Source: Halorubrum halodurans
GTDB taxonomy: Archaea > Halobacteriota > Halobacteria > Halobacteriales > Haloferacaceae
Length of the DNA: 44,632 nt
Direction of reading: 5' to 3'
Assembly (NCBI RefSeq): GCF_002252985.1
Contig: NZ_NHPJ01000050.1
Coordinates: forward strand, 1 to 44,632
The notes beneath the pieces are model-generated. The model did not search any database. It saw nothing but the letters and a program-made list of their open reading frames with translations, and was not told the DNA's origin. Positions 1 to 8,414 of the stretch are shown here, piece by piece (position 1 is the stretch's first letter; each line of letters opens with the position of its first letter). The translations under genes and the position numbers were made by a program.

Positions 1-1
1 C

Positions 2-76
2 CGCGGCGTCGACGACGACCTCGTCGCCTTCGCCGACGACGCGGGGGTCGACGACCCGAGCGGCGAGCGCGCCTGA
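2..76 (+). CDS. C-terminal end of an unidentified acidic protein (truncated by window edge)
   Basis: Only the last 24 codons are present, ending in TGA at 74-76. The residues are typical of a haloarchaeal CDS: Asp-rich, with nearly every codon ending in G or C. The product cannot be identified. It converges on the acyl-CoA dehydrogenase gene, with 13 nt between the two stop codons. Confidence 0.55.
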   Translation, partial: RGVDDDLVAFADDAGVDDPSGERA

Positions 77-89
77 GACGGCCGCGCCG

Positions 90-1235
90 CTAGAGGCCGA
101 GCTCGCGACCCAGCACGACGTGTTGGATCTCGCTCGTCCCCTCGCCGATCTCCATCAGCTTCGCGTCCCGGTAGAACCGCTGGGGGGCGAAGTCGGTGGT
201 GTAACCGTAGCCGCCGAGCGTCTGGACCGCCTCCTCCGCGACCTCGCGGGCGGCCTCGCTGGCGTCGAGCTTCGCCAGCGCGGACGCCTTCGTCACCGGC
301 TCGCCCGCGTCGTACCGCGTCGCCGCCTTGTGCGTCAACAGCCGCGCGCGCTCGATCTGGCGGTACATGTGGACGACCTTGTCGCGGATCGCGTCGAACT
401 TCGCGATCGGCTTCCCGAACTGCTCGCGCTCGCCCGCGTACTCCTTGGCGGCCTCGTAGGCCCCCTGCGCGAGTCCCACGGAGAGCGCGGCGATGGAGAT
501 CCGCCCGCCGTCGAGGGTCTTCATCGTCTGTGCCCACCCCTCGCCCTCCTCGCCGAGCAGGCGATCGGCCGGGAGGCGGAGGTCGTCGAACCGGATCTCG
601 CAGGTTGGCGAGCAGTTGAGTCCCATCTTCTCCCAGACGGTCGTCACCTCGAAGCCGTCGTCGTCGGGGTCGACGATGAACGTCGAGATCCCGTCGTAGC
701 CGGCGTCGGGATCGGTGACCGCCTTCACTAACACCGAGTTCGCGACGCTCGCGTTCGTGATGAACTGCTTCGTTCCGTTCAGGACGTACTCGTCGGCGTC
801 GGGGTCGTACTCGGCGGTCGTCTCCATCCCGGAGGCGTCCGAGCCGCTGCCCGGCTCCGTCAGCGCCCACGCGCCGATCCCGTCGCCCTCCGCCAGCGGG
901 CGCAGCCACTCCTCCTTCTGGGCCTCGGTCCCGAACGCCTCGATCGGCTTCGCGCCGAGCGAGGTGTGTGCCGCGTAGGAGAGCCCGATCCCGCCGGAGA
1001 CGCGGCCCAGCTCCTCGGTCACGAGCGCGTACGTGAGCTGGTCGCCGCCGAGCCCGCCGTACGCCTCGCTCACGGGGACGCCCATCACGTCGAGGTCGGC
1101 GAGGGACGCGAACACCTCCTCGGGGAACCGGTGGTCGTCCTCGATCTCCTGGGCGATCGGCCGGATCTCGGCCTCACAGAACTCCCTGACGGTGTCCCTG
1201 ATCATCCGGTGTTCCGCGGACGGCTCGAACTCCAT
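90..1235 (-). CDS. Acyl-CoA dehydrogenase
   Basis: This 381-aa FAD flavoprotein should catalyse alpha,beta-dehydrogenation of an acyl-CoA in fatty-acid or branched-chain amino-acid breakdown, passing electrons to an electron-transfer flavoprotein. Full family length is present. The flavin/substrate signature ALTEPGSGSDASG lies near residue 130. The C-terminus carries GGYGYT and then IGEGTSEIQ, in which Glu365 is the expected catalytic base of the short/medium-chain type. The ATG at 1235 is preferred because the minus-strand TATA-like TTTATG (1261-1266) sits about 27 nt upstream, giving a leaderless message; an in-frame GTG at 1250 would add five residues. It is transcribed alone and divergently from the kinase gene. 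Substrate length cannot be read from the sequence. Confidence 0.93.
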   Translation of the reverse strand: MEFEPSAEHRMIRDTVREFCEAEIRPIAQEIEDDHRFPEEVFASLADLDVMGVPVSEAYGGLGGDQLTYALVTEELGRVSGGIGLSYAAHTSLGAKPIEAFGTEAQKEEWLRPLAEGDGIGAWALTEPGSGSDASGMETTAEYDPDADEYVLNGTKQFITNASVANSVLVKAVTDPDAGYDGISTFIVDPDDDGFEVTTVWEKMGLNCSPTCEIRFDDLRLPADRLLGEEGEGWAQTMKTLDGGRISIAALSVGLAQGAYEAAKEYAGEREQFGKPIAKFDAIRDKVVHMYRQIERARLLTHKAATRYDAGEPVTKASALAKLDASEAAREVAEEAVQTLGGYGYTTDFAPQRFYRDAKLMEIGEGTSEIQHVVLGRELGL

Positions 1236-1370
1236 GACGAGAGGGTTCACCCGCCGCGAGCATAAACGGCACGACGGTCACGATCGATCGGGTCGGTTTC
1301 GGGGCGGCTCGCGACCCGTGTTGCCCGTGCTCGCGATCCTTTATGCGTCGCGGGCGCGTGAGCGGTTCGT

Positions 1371-2207
1371 ATGGAGTTCCGCCGACTCGTCCGCGGGACG
1401 GTGAGCTGGCCCGAGCTGGAGCGGGTCGTTCGCGAGTTGGCGGACCGGTACGACCGCGAGAGCGTGCGCGTCGAGTTCCTCGACGCCGACAACTGGCTGT
1501 CGATCCCGTTCGTCCTCGACGACGACCTCTTCGTGAAGGTGATCACGAGACAGAACACGCTCGTCCACACGCTGTTCACCACCGGCCGGAACCTCGGCGC
1601 CTTCTCGGCCGGCACCGAGGGGTTCTTCGAGCGCCACGAGACCCCCTACGAGATGGCCCGCCACGAGCTCGAGGCCACCCGGAAGGTCCGCGAGATCGGC
1701 GTGAACGCCCCCGAGCCGATCGAGGCGTTCGAGGTGGACGAGTTCGGCGTCCTCGTGTTGGAGTACCTCCCCGAGTTCCGGACGCTCGACGAGGTCGACC
1801 ACGAGCGGGAGCGGAAGCTCGCGCCGGAGCTGTTCTCGACCCTCCGGCGGATCCACGACGCCGGGCTCGCACACGGCGACGTCCGCGCGGAGAACGTCCT
1901 GGTGCTCGACGGGGAGGTGTACGTGATAGACGCCACGAACGTGAGCGAGGACGGCCGCGAGGACGCCCGCTCGTACGACCTCGCGAGCACGCTCGCCGCG
2001 CTGGAACCGCTCATCGGCGCGCCGGCGGCGATCGACGCCGCGCTCGCGAGCTACGATCCCGCCGAGCTGCTCGCGGCCCGCCGGTTCCTGGACTTCGTCG
2101 CGATCCGCCCGGACCACGACTTCGCCGCCGCGGAGCTCAAAGGCGAGATCGAAAAGCGCGCCACCGCGGAGCGGGAGGTCGCGTCCGAGACCGACCGCTC
2201 GACGTAG
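1371..2207 (+). CDS. RIO/Bud32-like serine/threonine protein kinase
   Basis: A 278-aa kinase-fold protein. The catalytic loop reads HGDVRAEN with Asp170 and Asn174, the short H-G-D form of RIO and Bud32 atypical kinases rather than the HRD of eukaryotic-type kinases. The metal-binding Asp is probably Asp187 in VIDATN, replacing DFG. The lysine in LFVKVIT near residue 50 is the likely ATP-binding lysine. The first 35 residues are helical and not part of the kinase core. TTTATG at about 1340 gives a leaderless start at this ATG. Substrates are unknown, and lipid or small-molecule phosphorylation cannot be ruled out. Confidence 0.78.
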   Translation: MEFRRLVRGTVSWPELERVVRELADRYDRESVRVEFLDADNWLSIPFVLDDDLFVKVITRQNTLVHTLFTTGRNLGAFSAGTEGFFERHETPYEMARHELEATRKVREIGVNAPEPIEAFEVDEFGVLVLEYLPEFRTLDEVDHERERKLAPELFSTLRRIHDAGLAHGDVRAENVLVLDGEVYVIDATNVSEDGREDARSYDLASTLAALEPLIGAPAAIDAALASYDPAELLAARRFLDFVAIRPDHDFAAAELKGEIEKRATAEREVASETDRST

Positions 2208-2234
2208 TCGGCGAGCGGCGTCGCCCGGCGGCCG

Positions 2235-3125
2235 TCAGTCCTCGAGCGACTCGCGGAGCACGGCCGCGACGCGCTCGATCGGCGGCCCCGCGAGCGGATC
2301 GACGGCGACGACCCGCTCGCGAGGGCGGCCGACCGGCCGCGCCACCCGCGCGGTCTCGACCAGACCGGCGTCGATCAGGCGGCGCTTGATCCGGGTGAAC
2401 GTCGAGGGGCTCCCCAGGCCGGCGTCCTCGCAGGCGCGCCGGAGGGTGCGGTCGTGCGCGCCGTGGCGCGCGCCGACGGCGTACGCGCGGATCCGCGGTC
2501 CCACGGGGTCCGCCGAGTCGAGAGCGGGCCCCGGATCGAGCAGGCGGACGACGTCCGCGGCGGCCGCGGCTCCACACCGGTCCGCGAAGGCGGCGTACAC
2601 CCGACGGCGGCTCGGCGTGTCGATCCGGTACGGGTCGGCGTCCGCGACGATCGGCTCGTACCGGTCCCGAAGCGTCGGATCGTCGCCGACGCGACGCCAC
2701 CGGGGGGCCGACTCGTCGGCGGCCTCGACGAGGACGCAGCCGCCGTCGTCGCCGACGAGGAGGGCGTTCGGCTGGGGGTCCGGGAGCGTCAGGAGTTCGA
2801 GCGCGTCCGCGTCGGCGAGCGCCGCGAGGCGGCTCGCCTCCCGGAAGCCGCTCGCGACCGACTCGAACGCGACGGGAGCCGCGAGCACGGAGGTCGAGGG
2901 GAGGTCGGTCGACGGCGTGGCCGCGTCCGACCCGCGGGCGCTCGATCCGTCGGCGGCGGCCCGGAGGGCGGAGACGTCCGGATCGACCAGGTCCGGCGCG
3001 GCCTCGCGGTACGCCTCGACGACCGCCGAGAGGAGCGACGACGCCGGATCGACGAGCAGCGGGTCCGCGAACGAACCGATCGACAGCGACCCCTCCGCGG
3101 TCGGGATCGCCGGTTCGGCGGGCAT
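2235..3125 (-). CDS. TbsP-like (DUF5821-type) haloarchaeal transcriptional regulator
   Basis: A 296-aa protein with an Ala/Asp-rich N-terminal domain (residues 1-190) and a C-terminal winged helix-turn-helix (about 215-275). The helix-turn-helix includes CEDAGLGSPSTFTRIKRRL, followed by GLVETARV and the Arg-rich wing RPVGRPRERV. This arrangement matches what I remember of haloarchaeal TbsP regulators, linked to TrmB control of central metabolism; that name is recalled, not verified. A minus-strand TTTAAT at about 3147-3152 supports a leaderless ATG at 3125. It converges with the kinase gene. Confidence 0.6.
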   Translation of the reverse strand: MPAEPAIPTAEGSLSIGSFADPLLVDPASSLLSAVVEAYREAAPDLVDPDVSALRAAADGSSARGSDAATPSTDLPSTSVLAAPVAFESVASGFREASRLAALADADALELLTLPDPQPNALLVGDDGGCVLVEAADESAPRWRRVGDDPTLRDRYEPIVADADPYRIDTPSRRRVYAAFADRCGAAAAADVVRLLDPGPALDSADPVGPRIRAYAVGARHGAHDRTLRRACEDAGLGSPSTFTRIKRRLIDAGLVETARVARPVGRPRERVVAVDPLAGPPIERVAAVLRESLED

Positions 3126-3180
3126 GGCTCACGGTTCGGGGCGGTCGGATTAAACGCGGCGGTGGTGGAGGCCGACGACG

Positions 3181-3777
3181 CTACTCCCGAACGGTGACGG
3201 CGCCCTTCATCCCGACCGCCTCGTGGGGCGTACAGACGTACGGGTGGACGCCGGACTCCTCGAACGTGTGCTCGAAGGTGTGGCCGGCCTCGCCGACGGT
3301 CTCGCTCTCGAACGCGCCGTCGGCGTGGGAGACGTTGTGGTCGCCGCCCTCGCCGGTCCACTCCCACACCACCGTCGTGCCGGGGGTGACCGCCACTGCG
3401 GCCGGGCCGAAGGAGAGCCCGTTCGCGGCGCCGACCTTCACGGTCACCTCGTCGGCGTCGGTGCGGTCCACGGTGGCCTCGTAGTTGCTCACGCCGTCGA
3501 ACCAGCCGTCGTAGTTCGGCTCCTCCGAGAGGTAGTCGACGTCCCCGCCGCCCGACTCGCCGCCGTCTCCCCCGGATCCGTCCTCGCCGTCGCCTCCGGC
3601 ACTTCCGCCGGATCCGCCGTCGCTTTCGCCGCCTCCGCCCGATCCGCCGTCGCCTCCGCCGCCTCCGCCGGATCCGTCGCCGGCGCTGCCTCCGGAACAC
3701 CCCGCGAGGAGCGTCGAGACGCCGATCGTCGCCGTGGTTCCGATGACCGTCCGCCGGTCGAGTGTGTCTCGGGTCAT
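3181..3777 (-). CDS. Halocyanin-like blue copper lipoprotein
   Basis: A 198-aa membrane-anchored electron carrier. The N-terminus has a twin-arginine motif (DRRTV at 8-12), a hydrophobic stretch and a lipobox LLAGC with lipidated Cys26. Residues 27-82 form a low-complexity Gly/Ser/Asp linker that lifts the copper domain off the membrane. The type I copper ligands are all visible: His147, Cys182, His185 and Met190 (H-N-V-S, then C-T-P-H-E-A-V-G-M). It probably shuttles electrons at the outer face of the membrane. It stands alone, so its redox partners are not identified by context. Confidence 0.9.
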   Translation of the reverse strand: MTRDTLDRRTVIGTTATIGVSTLLAGCSGGSAGDGSGGGGGGDGGSGGGGESDGGSGGSAGGDGEDGSGGDGGESGGGDVDYLSEEPNYDGWFDGVSNYEATVDRTDADEVTVKVGAANGLSFGPAAVAVTPGTTVVWEWTGEGGDHNVSHADGAFESETVGEAGHTFEHTFEESGVHPYVCTPHEAVGMKGAVTVRE

Positions 3778-4002
3778 ACGGTCTCGCGTACGGGTCGGAG
3801 GGGGATACCCCCGGTGAGCGTTCCCGCGATCCGGGCCGGGAGACCGAACAGTTCGGGTCGCCGGGATAAGGGGTCGTCACGCCGGAGCGTGATCGGGGGG
3901 ACCGACGCGTCGACGCCGGGCTCGTGAGCGCAGGGCTCGACCGTCGTCGCCGGTGTCGCCGGATCGGTACGTAGAAACTCCGCGGCGGCGTGTGTTCCGA
4001 CG

Positions 4003-4749
4003 ATGGGAGACGACGCCGACGGGGACGGGAACGTGGACGCCGAGGAGCGGCTCAAACGACAGCGGAACGACCTCCGGCTACTGAATCAGGTGATGCGTCA
4101 CGACATCCGCAACGACCTCCAGCTGATCGGCGCGTACGCGGAGCTCCTCGAGGAGCACGTCGACGAGGAGGGAGCGGCGTACCTCGAGATCATCAGGGAG
4201 AACACACGGAGCGCGGTGGACCTGACCGCGACGGTGCGGGACCTCGCGGAGGTCATGCTCCGCGACGAGGTGGAGACCGGGCGCGTCCCCCTCGACCGGA
4301 TCCTCTCCCAGCAGGTCGAGGAGGTCCGCTCGGCGTACTCGACGGCGGTGTTCACCGTCGAGGGGTCGTTCCCGAACGAGGCGGTCGTCGCCGACGAGAT
4401 GTTGAGTTCGGTCTTCCGGAACGTCCTGCGGAACGCGGTCCAACACAACGACGAGACGCCGCCGAGGGTCGAGGTCTCCGCCGCCGTCGTCGACGACCCC
4501 GACGGCAACGACGCCGACGGCGACCCCGAGTACCTCGAGGTGCGCATCGGCGACAACGGACCGGGGATCCCGACGGCCCGGCGCGAGGAGGTCTTCGGGA
4601 AGGGCGAGAAGGGTCTCGACAGTCCGGGCGCGGGGATCGGGCTGTACCTCGTCCGGTCGCTCGTCGAGACCTACGGCGGGGAGGTCCGCGTCGAGGACAA
4701 CGAGCCGAAGGGGGCGGTCTTCGTCATCCGACTCCGGCTCGCGGCGTGA
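4003..4749 (+). CDS. Soluble histidine kinase without a sensor domain
   Basis: A 248-aa protein with only a short acidic tail (residues 1-25) before the phosphoacceptor helix. His33 lies in MRHDIRND, the haloarchaeal H-box. The ATPase domain follows, with an N-box RNVLRNAVQHN near 140-150, the G1 motif DNGPGIP and the G2 region GAGIGLYLV. There are no transmembrane, PAS or GAF segments. It must therefore receive its signal from a partner protein or act as a phosphotransfer component. No response regulator is adjacent; the only one in the window is the HalX protein at 23.3 kb. Confidence 0.88.
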   Translation: MGDDADGDGNVDAEERLKRQRNDLRLLNQVMRHDIRNDLQLIGAYAELLEEHVDEEGAAYLEIIRENTRSAVDLTATVRDLAEVMLRDEVETGRVPLDRILSQQVEEVRSAYSTAVFTVEGSFPNEAVVADEMLSSVFRNVLRNAVQHNDETPPRVEVSAAVVDDPDGNDADGDPEYLEVRIGDNGPGIPTARREEVFGKGEKGLDSPGAGIGLYLVRSLVETYGGEVRVEDNEPKGAVFVIRLRLAA

Positions 4750-4833
4750 GCCGGAGGGCATCGAGCGCGGTCGGCGTGACCGGCGTGAGTCCGGCCATCG
4801 CGGGCGCGACCGTCGCGGGCGCGGCCGCGTCGC

Positions 4834-5256
4834 TCACTCCTCGTACTCCATCGCGACGGAGTTGATACAGAACCGCTTGCCGGTCGGCTCCGGTCCGTCG
4901 TCGAAGACGTGGCCGAGGTGTGAGTCACACGAGGCACACCTGACCTCGGTGCGGCGCATCCCGTGGCTGGTGTCGAGCGTCGTCGTCACGGAGTCCTCCT
5001 CGGCGGCGTAGAACGCGGGCCAGCCGCAGCCCGACTCGTACTTCGTCCCGGCGTCGAAGAGGACCTCGTCGCAGGCCGCACACCGGTACTCGCCGTCCTC
5101 GGGGAGGTGGTCGACGTACTCGCCCGAGAAGCGCGCCTCGGTGCCGCTCTCGCGAAGCACGCGGTACTCCTCCTCGGAGAGCCGCTCTCGCCACTCCTCG
5201 TCGGTCAGGTCCGCGAGGTCGTCCGCGTCGGTCGACGGCGCGTTCGTGTCGCTCAT
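4834..5256 (-). CDS. msrB: Peptide-methionine (R)-S-oxide reductase MsrB
   Basis: A 140-aa repair enzyme that reduces the R-sulfoxide of methionine in proteins. Two CxxC zinc pairs are seen (CAACD and CASCD). The conserved SGCGWPAF segment, the [10 protein letters not shown] loop and the catalytic Cys130 in RFCINSV are all present. Length is normal for a single-domain MsrB with a short haloarchaeal acidic N-terminal extension. No MsrA lies next to it. It converges with the histidine kinase gene, with 84 nt between their stops. Confidence 0.95.
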   Translation of the reverse strand: MSDTNAPSTDADDLADLTDEEWRERLSEEEYRVLRESGTEARFSGEYVDHLPEDGEYRCAACDEVLFDAGTKYESGCGWPAFYAAEEDSVTTTLDTSHGMRRTEVRCASCDSHLGHVFDDGPEPTGKRFCINSVAMEYEE

Positions 5257-5407
5257 GGCGGGCGTAGGGGCCGCGTCGGTAAGGCGGTTGTGGCGGAGCC
5301 GTTGCGGATCTCGAAACGTGCCGTCCCTCGGCGATCCACGGGCGTGGACACCCTCCCGCCTCCGCGACCCGAGGGATTCAAGATACTGCCGAACGCCTTC
5401 TCCGACG

Positions 5408-6349
5408 ATGCGTCAGGACCACCTCATCACCGCGACCCAGCTCTCGCGGGATGACATCGAGGCGGTGCTCGATCGGGCCCGCGAGGTCGCCGCCGACCCC
5501 GAAGCGTACGCGGGCCGACACGCGGGGACGATGCTCGCGCTCTGTTTCTTCGAGCCGAGCACGCGCACGCGGATGAGCTTCGACGCCGCCGCCCAGCGGC
5601 TCGGGATCGACACGATAGACATGGGCGACGTCGACTCCTCGTCGGTCTCGAAGGGCGAGTCGCTCGCGGACACCGTCCGCGTCATCGAGGGGTACGCCGA
5701 CTCGATCGTGTTGCGCCACCCGAGCGAGGGCGCGGCGACGCTCGCCGCGGAGTTCGTCGACGTCCCCGTGATCAACGCCGGGGACGGGGCGGGCCAACAC
5801 CCCTCCCAGACCCTGCTCGATCTCCACACGATCCGGGAGAACCACGGGCTCGACGACCTCACCGTCGGGATCATGGGCGACCTGAAGTACGGCCGGACGG
5901 TCCACTCGCTCGCGACCGCGCTGACCAACTTCGACGCCCGCCAGCACTTCATCAGCCCGGAGTCGCTGCGGCTGCCCCGGTCCGTCCGGTTCGATCTCCA
6001 CGAGACGGGCGCGCAGGTGCGCGAGCACGACGACCTGGAGGCGGTCCTCCCCGAGCTCGACGTGCTGTACGTCACCCGCATCCAGAAGGAGCGGTTCCCC
6101 GACGAGAACGAGTACCACCGCGTCGCCGGCGAGTACCGGATCGACGCCGACACGCTCGACGCCGCCCCCGACGACCTCACCGTGATGCACCCGCTCCCCC
6201 GCGTCGACGAGATCGCCCCCGACGTCGACGACACCGAGCACGCCCGCTACTTCGAACAGGCGCACAACGGGATCCCGGTCCGGATGGCGCTTCTCGACAC
6301 GCTGCTGGAGAACGCCGAGGCGGCCGAGGGGATGGAGGTGGACCGATGA
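5408..6349 (+). CDS. pyrB: Aspartate carbamoyltransferase catalytic chain
   Basis: A 313-aa enzyme that joins carbamoyl phosphate and aspartate in de novo pyrimidine synthesis. The carbamoyl-phosphate loop [11 protein letters not shown] is near residue 50, and HPLPRVDEI, typical of the aspartate-binding domain, is near 260. The open frame runs further upstream, but the ATG at 5408 gives the family N-terminus. Its stop overlaps the start of pyrI by 4 nt (ATGA at 6346-6349), so the chains of the enzyme are translationally coupled. Confidence 0.97.
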   Translation: MRQDHLITATQLSRDDIEAVLDRAREVAADPEAYAGRHAGTMLALCFFEPSTRTRMSFDAAAQRLGIDTIDMGDVDSSSVSKGESLADTVRVIEGYADSIVLRHPSEGAATLAAEFVDVPVINAGDGAGQHPSQTLLDLHTIRENHGLDDLTVGIMGDLKYGRTVHSLATALTNFDARQHFISPESLRLPRSVRFDLHETGAQVREHDDLEAVLPELDVLYVTRIQKERFPDENEYHRVAGEYRIDADTLDAAPDDLTVMHPLPRVDEIAPDVDDTEHARYFEQAHNGIPVRMALLDTLLENAEAAEGMEVDR

Positions 6350-6804
6350 GCGACCACGAGCTTCGCGTCTCGAAGATCCGCGACGGCACCGTGATCGACC
6401 ACGTCGAGGGGGGGCAGGCGCTCAACGTCCTCGCGATCCTCGGCATCGACGGCTCCGAGGGGCTCGGCGTCTCCGTGGGGATGAACGTCCCCTCCGACCG
6501 GCTCGGCCGGAAGGACCTCGTCAAGGTCGAGGGACGGGAGCTCTCCCAGTCGGAGGTCGACGTCCTCTCACTCATCGCGCCCGAGGCGACGATCAACATC
6601 ATCCGCGAGTTCGAGGTCGTAGAGAAGAACCGCGTGACCCGTCCCGACCGCGTCGTCGGCGTCCTCTCGTGTCCCAACCGGAACTGTATCACCAACGCCG
6701 ACGAGCCGGTCGACACCCGGTTCGAGGTCGTCGCCGACGGCGTCCGCTGTGACTACTGCTCGACGGTGCTGCGGTCCGACATCGCCGATCACATCGACGT
6801 CTAG
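6346..6804 (+). CDS. pyrI: Aspartate carbamoyltransferase regulatory chain
   Basis: A 152-aa regulatory subunit that binds nucleotide effectors and the PyrB trimers. The N-terminal allosteric domain starts [15 protein letters not shown] and includes ALNVLAILG. The C-terminal zinc domain has four cysteines spaced as in the family: Cys109, Cys114, Cys135 and Cys138. It is the second gene of the pyrBI operon, overlapping pyrB by 4 nt. Confidence 0.97.
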   Translation: MSDHELRVSKIRDGTVIDHVEGGQALNVLAILGIDGSEGLGVSVGMNVPSDRLGRKDLVKVEGRELSQSEVDVLSLIAPEATINIIREFEVVEKNRVTRPDRVVGVLSCPNRNCITNADEPVDTRFEVVADGVRCDYCSTVLRSDIADHIDV

Positions 6805-6945
6805 CTCACGGCCCGTCGCGGTCGTCGGCCTCCTCGCCCCCGTTACGGTCGTCGGATCCCCTGCCCCCGTCGCGGTCGTCGGGTTCCCCCATCCGAGCGC
6901 TCGAACGTCGATAGTTTTTAGCGACCGCCGGTCGATGGTACGCCC

Positions 6946-7041
6946 ATGGGAACGAAAGCGAAACTCGTCGTCGTACTGTCGCTCGTGGTCCTCGCGTACG
7001 TCCTCCTCTCCGGCGATAAACAGCCGGTCGAGGTGGAGTAG
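6946..7041 (+). CDS. 31-residue single-span membrane microprotein
   Basis: The frame encodes a short basic start (MGTKAK), a hydrophobic helix of about 16 residues (LVVVLSLVVLAYVLLS) and an acidic tail ending PVEVE, consistent with one membrane segment. A strong T-rich box, ATAGTTTTTA, at 6911-6920 is the right distance upstream for a leaderless transcript starting at this ATG. Codon third positions are G/C-rich, as in neighbouring genes. I recognise no function. It sits alone between pyrI and the unknown protein at 7128. Confidence 0.6.
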   Translation: MGTKAKLVVVLSLVVLAYVLLSGDKQPVEVE

Positions 7042-7127
7042 GGGACCACGGGAGAGAACAGCCGCGGACGCGCGACCGCTCGGGCGCAAGCCCGCCGTTT
7101 TTACCCGTCACCCGCGTAGCGACTCGC

Positions 7128-7988
7128 ATGTACGGGGTCGTCACGCGGAACGCCGACGAGGTCGAGATGGAGCCGTTCGACCTCGGGTGCTACGAGGTCA
7201 AGGACGTCACCGGGCGGGCGGCCGCGCCCCTCCCGAACGCCGTGAACATGGTGTCGTGTTTCGGGGACAACGCGGCCGCGAGCGAGAACCCGGAGCTCGT
7301 CCCGGTCGACGACCGCGGCGAGCCCGCGACCCGCGACCGCGAGTACTTCGACTGGGCGTACGTCTGCCCGACCCACCCGGAGTACCGCGAGGGGCTCCTC
7401 GAGATCATCGAGGACTGCGCCGCCGAGAGCGACGACGTGCGCCTCGACGACGTGGGGTTCCCGCGCGAGGGGTTCTGTCGCTGTGACCGCTGCGAGCGGC
7501 TGTTCGCCGAGAGCGACCACGGGGAGTGGGCCGACTGGCGCGCCGACGTCATCACGGAGTTCGTCGCCGAGGCGGCGGACCGGATCCCCGGCCGGACGCT
7601 CCTCACCCTCTACCCCGACCCGTATCCCGGCCACCTCCGCGCGCGCTCCGGGCTCGACCTCGACGCCCTGACGGCGCACGTCGACGAGTTCGTCGTCCCG
7701 CTGTACGACACCGAGTACGCGACCACCTACTGGCTGGAGTCGATCTTCCGCGGGTTCCGCTCGCGGCTCGGCGGCGACTACGACCTCCACGGCGCGCCGC
7801 CGGAGACGCCCGTCTCGGCCGAGCTCTACGCCGTGAAAGTCGGCGTCGACGAGCTGATCCACGCCGCCGAGGTGGCGGAGACGTACGCGAAGGACGTGTT
7901 CTTCGGCTACGACGCCAACAACGCGGCCGCCGCGCTCCGCCGGAAGGACGCCGACGGCCGCGATGGGAAGGTCCACCGCCCGGAGTAG
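7128..7988 (+). CDS. Conserved protein of unknown function, possible TIM-barrel hydrolase-like fold
   Basis: A 286-aa soluble protein. A central segment reads DDVRLDDVGFPREGFCRCDRC; the Asp-rich strand followed by a C-x-C-x-x-C cluster near residues 117-122 resembles that of some uncharacterised glycoside-hydrolase-like TIM barrels, where a cysteine cluster follows a beta strand. Later strands LLTLYPDPYPGH and EFVVPLYDTEY fit an alternating alpha/beta barrel. Other cysteines (CYEV, VSCFGD, YVCPTHPEY) could help bind metal. TTTTTA at 7098-7103 supports a leaderless ATG at 7128. No enzymatic role can be assigned. Confidence 0.65.
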   Translation: MYGVVTRNADEVEMEPFDLGCYEVKDVTGRAAAPLPNAVNMVSCFGDNAAASENPELVPVDDRGEPATRDREYFDWAYVCPTHPEYREGLLEIIEDCAAESDDVRLDDVGFPREGFCRCDRCERLFAESDHGEWADWRADVITEFVAEAADRIPGRTLLTLYPDPYPGHLRARSGLDLDALTAHVDEFVVPLYDTEYATTYWLESIFRGFRSRLGGDYDLHGAPPETPVSAELYAVKVGVDELIHAAEVAETYAKDVFFGYDANNAAAALRRKDADGRDGKVHRPE

Positions 7989-8414
7989 ATCGCGATCAGT
8001 CGTCCCGCGCGAACGCCGCCGTCTCCGGCTCGATCCAGAGCGGCTCCCCACAGCCACACCGGACGCGGAACGCGTCGTCGTACCGGCGTCCACAGCGGCA
8101 ACAGGTCGACCGGGCGGACGTGGTGGCCGTGGGATCGCCGGAGGGTATGCGTTTCCCCCGCGGTCGCCGGCGGGCCGGGAGCGTCCCGCCGCGACGCTCG
8201 CCCGCGCGGTGGACGACGGGAACGTGAACGAGGGTTTATGAGTGGCGGCGGACGAGACCCACGTGACCGGCCGCCGGTGTGTGACACCGCTGGTCGTCTC
8301 GCGTTCGCGTGAGGCGGTCACCTTTCAACGTCCGCACCGTAGCGGCGGTCGCCCTACAGCCGCCAGCCGACGGCTCGTCGAGGGCGGCCCGTCACTCGTC
8401 CGGTCGCGGTCGCC
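7989..8414. other. Intergenic region of 426 bp
   Basis: Apart from the zinc-ribbon remnant at its left end, this stretch between the unknown protein and nuoCD has one TATA-like site, GGTTTATGAG, at about 8231-8240 that could work in either direction. No further open frame has convincing codon use. The right part (8240-8414) is simple GC-rich sequence with no gene that I can support. Confidence 0.4.
7996..8160 (-). pseudogene. Zinc-ribbon gene remnant lacking a start codon
   Basis: The minus strand encodes STCCRCGRRYDDAFRVRCGC, then GEPLWIEPETAAFARDD and a stop at 7996-7998. The C-x-x-C...C-x-C ribbon followed by GEPLW resembles the N-terminal zinc ribbon of threonine-synthase-like PLP enzymes, but nothing of the catalytic domain follows. 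Upstream the frame is open to a stop near 8233, yet it contains no ATG, GTG or TTG; the likely start position now reads CGG TCG ACC. Codon bias up to the stop is typical of a real gene. It may be a truncated gene relic or a tiny protein with an unusual start. Confidence 0.4.
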
